A DNA stretch of 64,000 nt from Roseomonas sp. (GTDB taxonomy: Bacteria > Pseudomonadota > Alphaproteobacteria > Acetobacterales > Acetobacteraceae), in contig JADCER010000012.1 in assembly GCA_020249925.1 (NCBI GenBank), positions 1-64,000 on the forward strand, read 5' to 3'. The translations under genes and the position numbers were made by a program. The notes below the pieces were generated by a model. The model searched no databases. It saw only the letters and a program-made list of their open reading frames with translations, and had not been told where the DNA came from. This document shows positions 63,651 to 64,000 of the stretch, in pieces. How positions within the stretch are numbered: the stretch's first letter is position 1; every line of letters begins with the position of its first letter.

Positions 63651-64000
63651 TCACGCCGGCGCCATCAGCCGCAACAAGGCCGCCGAGGCCAGGCGCGCCA
63701 TGGCATTATCCGCCCGGCTGGTGAGCGCCATGGGTACGCGCAATCCCAACACAATGCCGGCCGATTCCGCGCCCCCCAGATAGGCCAATTGCTTGGCGAG
63801 CATATTCCCAGCCTCAAGGTCCGGCACCAGCAGGATATCCGCCTGCCCTGCAACCGGGGATTGTATACCCTTGGCCGCCGCCGCAACCGGGCTTATCGCA
63901 TTGTCGAAGGCCAGCGGCCCATCCAGCACGCCGCCCGTAATCTGCCCGCGTTCCGCCATTTTGCAGAGCGCGGCGGCATCCAGCGTTGCCTGCATCTTGG
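63651..64000 (-). CDS. Phosphate acetyl/butyryltransferase, C-terminal part
   Basis: The last 114-116 residues of a PTA/PTB-family enzyme: GGVLDGPLAFDNAISPVAAAAKG, LLVPDLEAGNMLAKQL and RADNAMARLASAALL (each an uninterrupted family block). The rest lies beyond the right edge, so the start is outside the window. It moves acyl groups between CoA and phosphate; in Acetobacteraceae it is often fused to an enoyl-CoA hydratase domain, which cannot be checked here. Confidence 0.88.
   Translation of the reverse strand, partial: KMQATLDAAALCKMAERGQITGGVLDGPLAFDNAISPVAAAAKGIQSPVAGQADILLVPDLEAGNMLAKQLAYLGGAESAGIVLGLRVPMALTSRADNAMARLASAALLRLMAPA

Overview
The window looks like chromosomal DNA of a GC-rich alphaproteobacterium, most likely Acetobacteraceae (Roseomonas-like). 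The evidence is the conserved gene orders miaB-phoH-ybeY-corC-lnt, chorismate mutase-hisC-tyrA divergent from metX-metW, accD-folC and YbjN-proC, together with several tripartite tricarboxylate (TctC) binding proteins, a phasin and DUF4169. This assignment is an inference from gene content and order; no 16S gene is present.

Layout. 0-1 kb: zinc ABC ATPase (AztA) behind a Zur-like site. 1-8.3 kb: acyltransferase, then the miaB-phoH-ybeY-corC-lnt operon and an XRE regulator. 8.3-14.2 kb: metX-metW divergent from chorismate mutase-hisC-tyrA, then a catalase-like haem protein. 14.2-18.3 kb: accD-folC, then tRNA-Thr and an orphan HsdR-N-like nuclease gene bracketed by a 63-bp direct repeat. 18.4-31.8 kb: a tctCBA importer, lgt and hldD, ubiK, YbjN-proC, a glycosyltransferase, a TetR regulator with a phasin, dienelactone hydrolase, a duplicated DUF4169 locus, branched-chain aminotransferase and a racemase-like protein. 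32-44 kb: a peptide-type ABC importer without ATPases, an EAL protein, ndk, tlyA, an FkbM methyltransferase, FKBP, and a three-subunit molybdenum hydroxylase divergent from a second TctC. 44.2-50.1 kb: the most unusual region. It holds an XRE regulator, a 74-aa protein, a DUF6065-like protein, a protein made almost entirely of 25-aa repeats, a divergent BTAD/TolB-like/TPR regulator and an EamA transporter. 50-55.6 kb: DinB, a double GNAT protein, two near-identical aminotransferases separated by a GNAT gene, and two paralogous lipoproteins. 55.7-59.4 kb: a complete polyamine ABC operon. 59.5-62.8 kb: a stand-alone three-gene phage-tail-tip module. The window closes with a 56-bp repeat array, a DUF3576 lipoprotein and a partial phosphate acyltransferase.

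Best candidate for something undescribed: the 45.4-47.0 kb locus. A 23-aa leader is followed by five complete 25-aa repeats and one truncated repeat, each carrying KVRLGGYAPSLPP. Nearly all differences between repeat copies are silent in this frame but change residues in the opposite-strand frame, so the peptide sequence is under selection. The gene has a strong ribosome binding site, is followed by a DUF6065-like gene, and faces a large SARP-like regulator. It could encode a multi-core peptide precursor or a secreted repeat protein; this is a hypothesis.

Two other small-scale architectures stand out. In two places (16.6-18.3 and 28.3-29.3 kb) a single foreign-looking gene lies between direct repeats of host sequence, with no transposase. 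A 56-57 bp double-hairpin repeat occurs in opposite orientation at both ends of the window.
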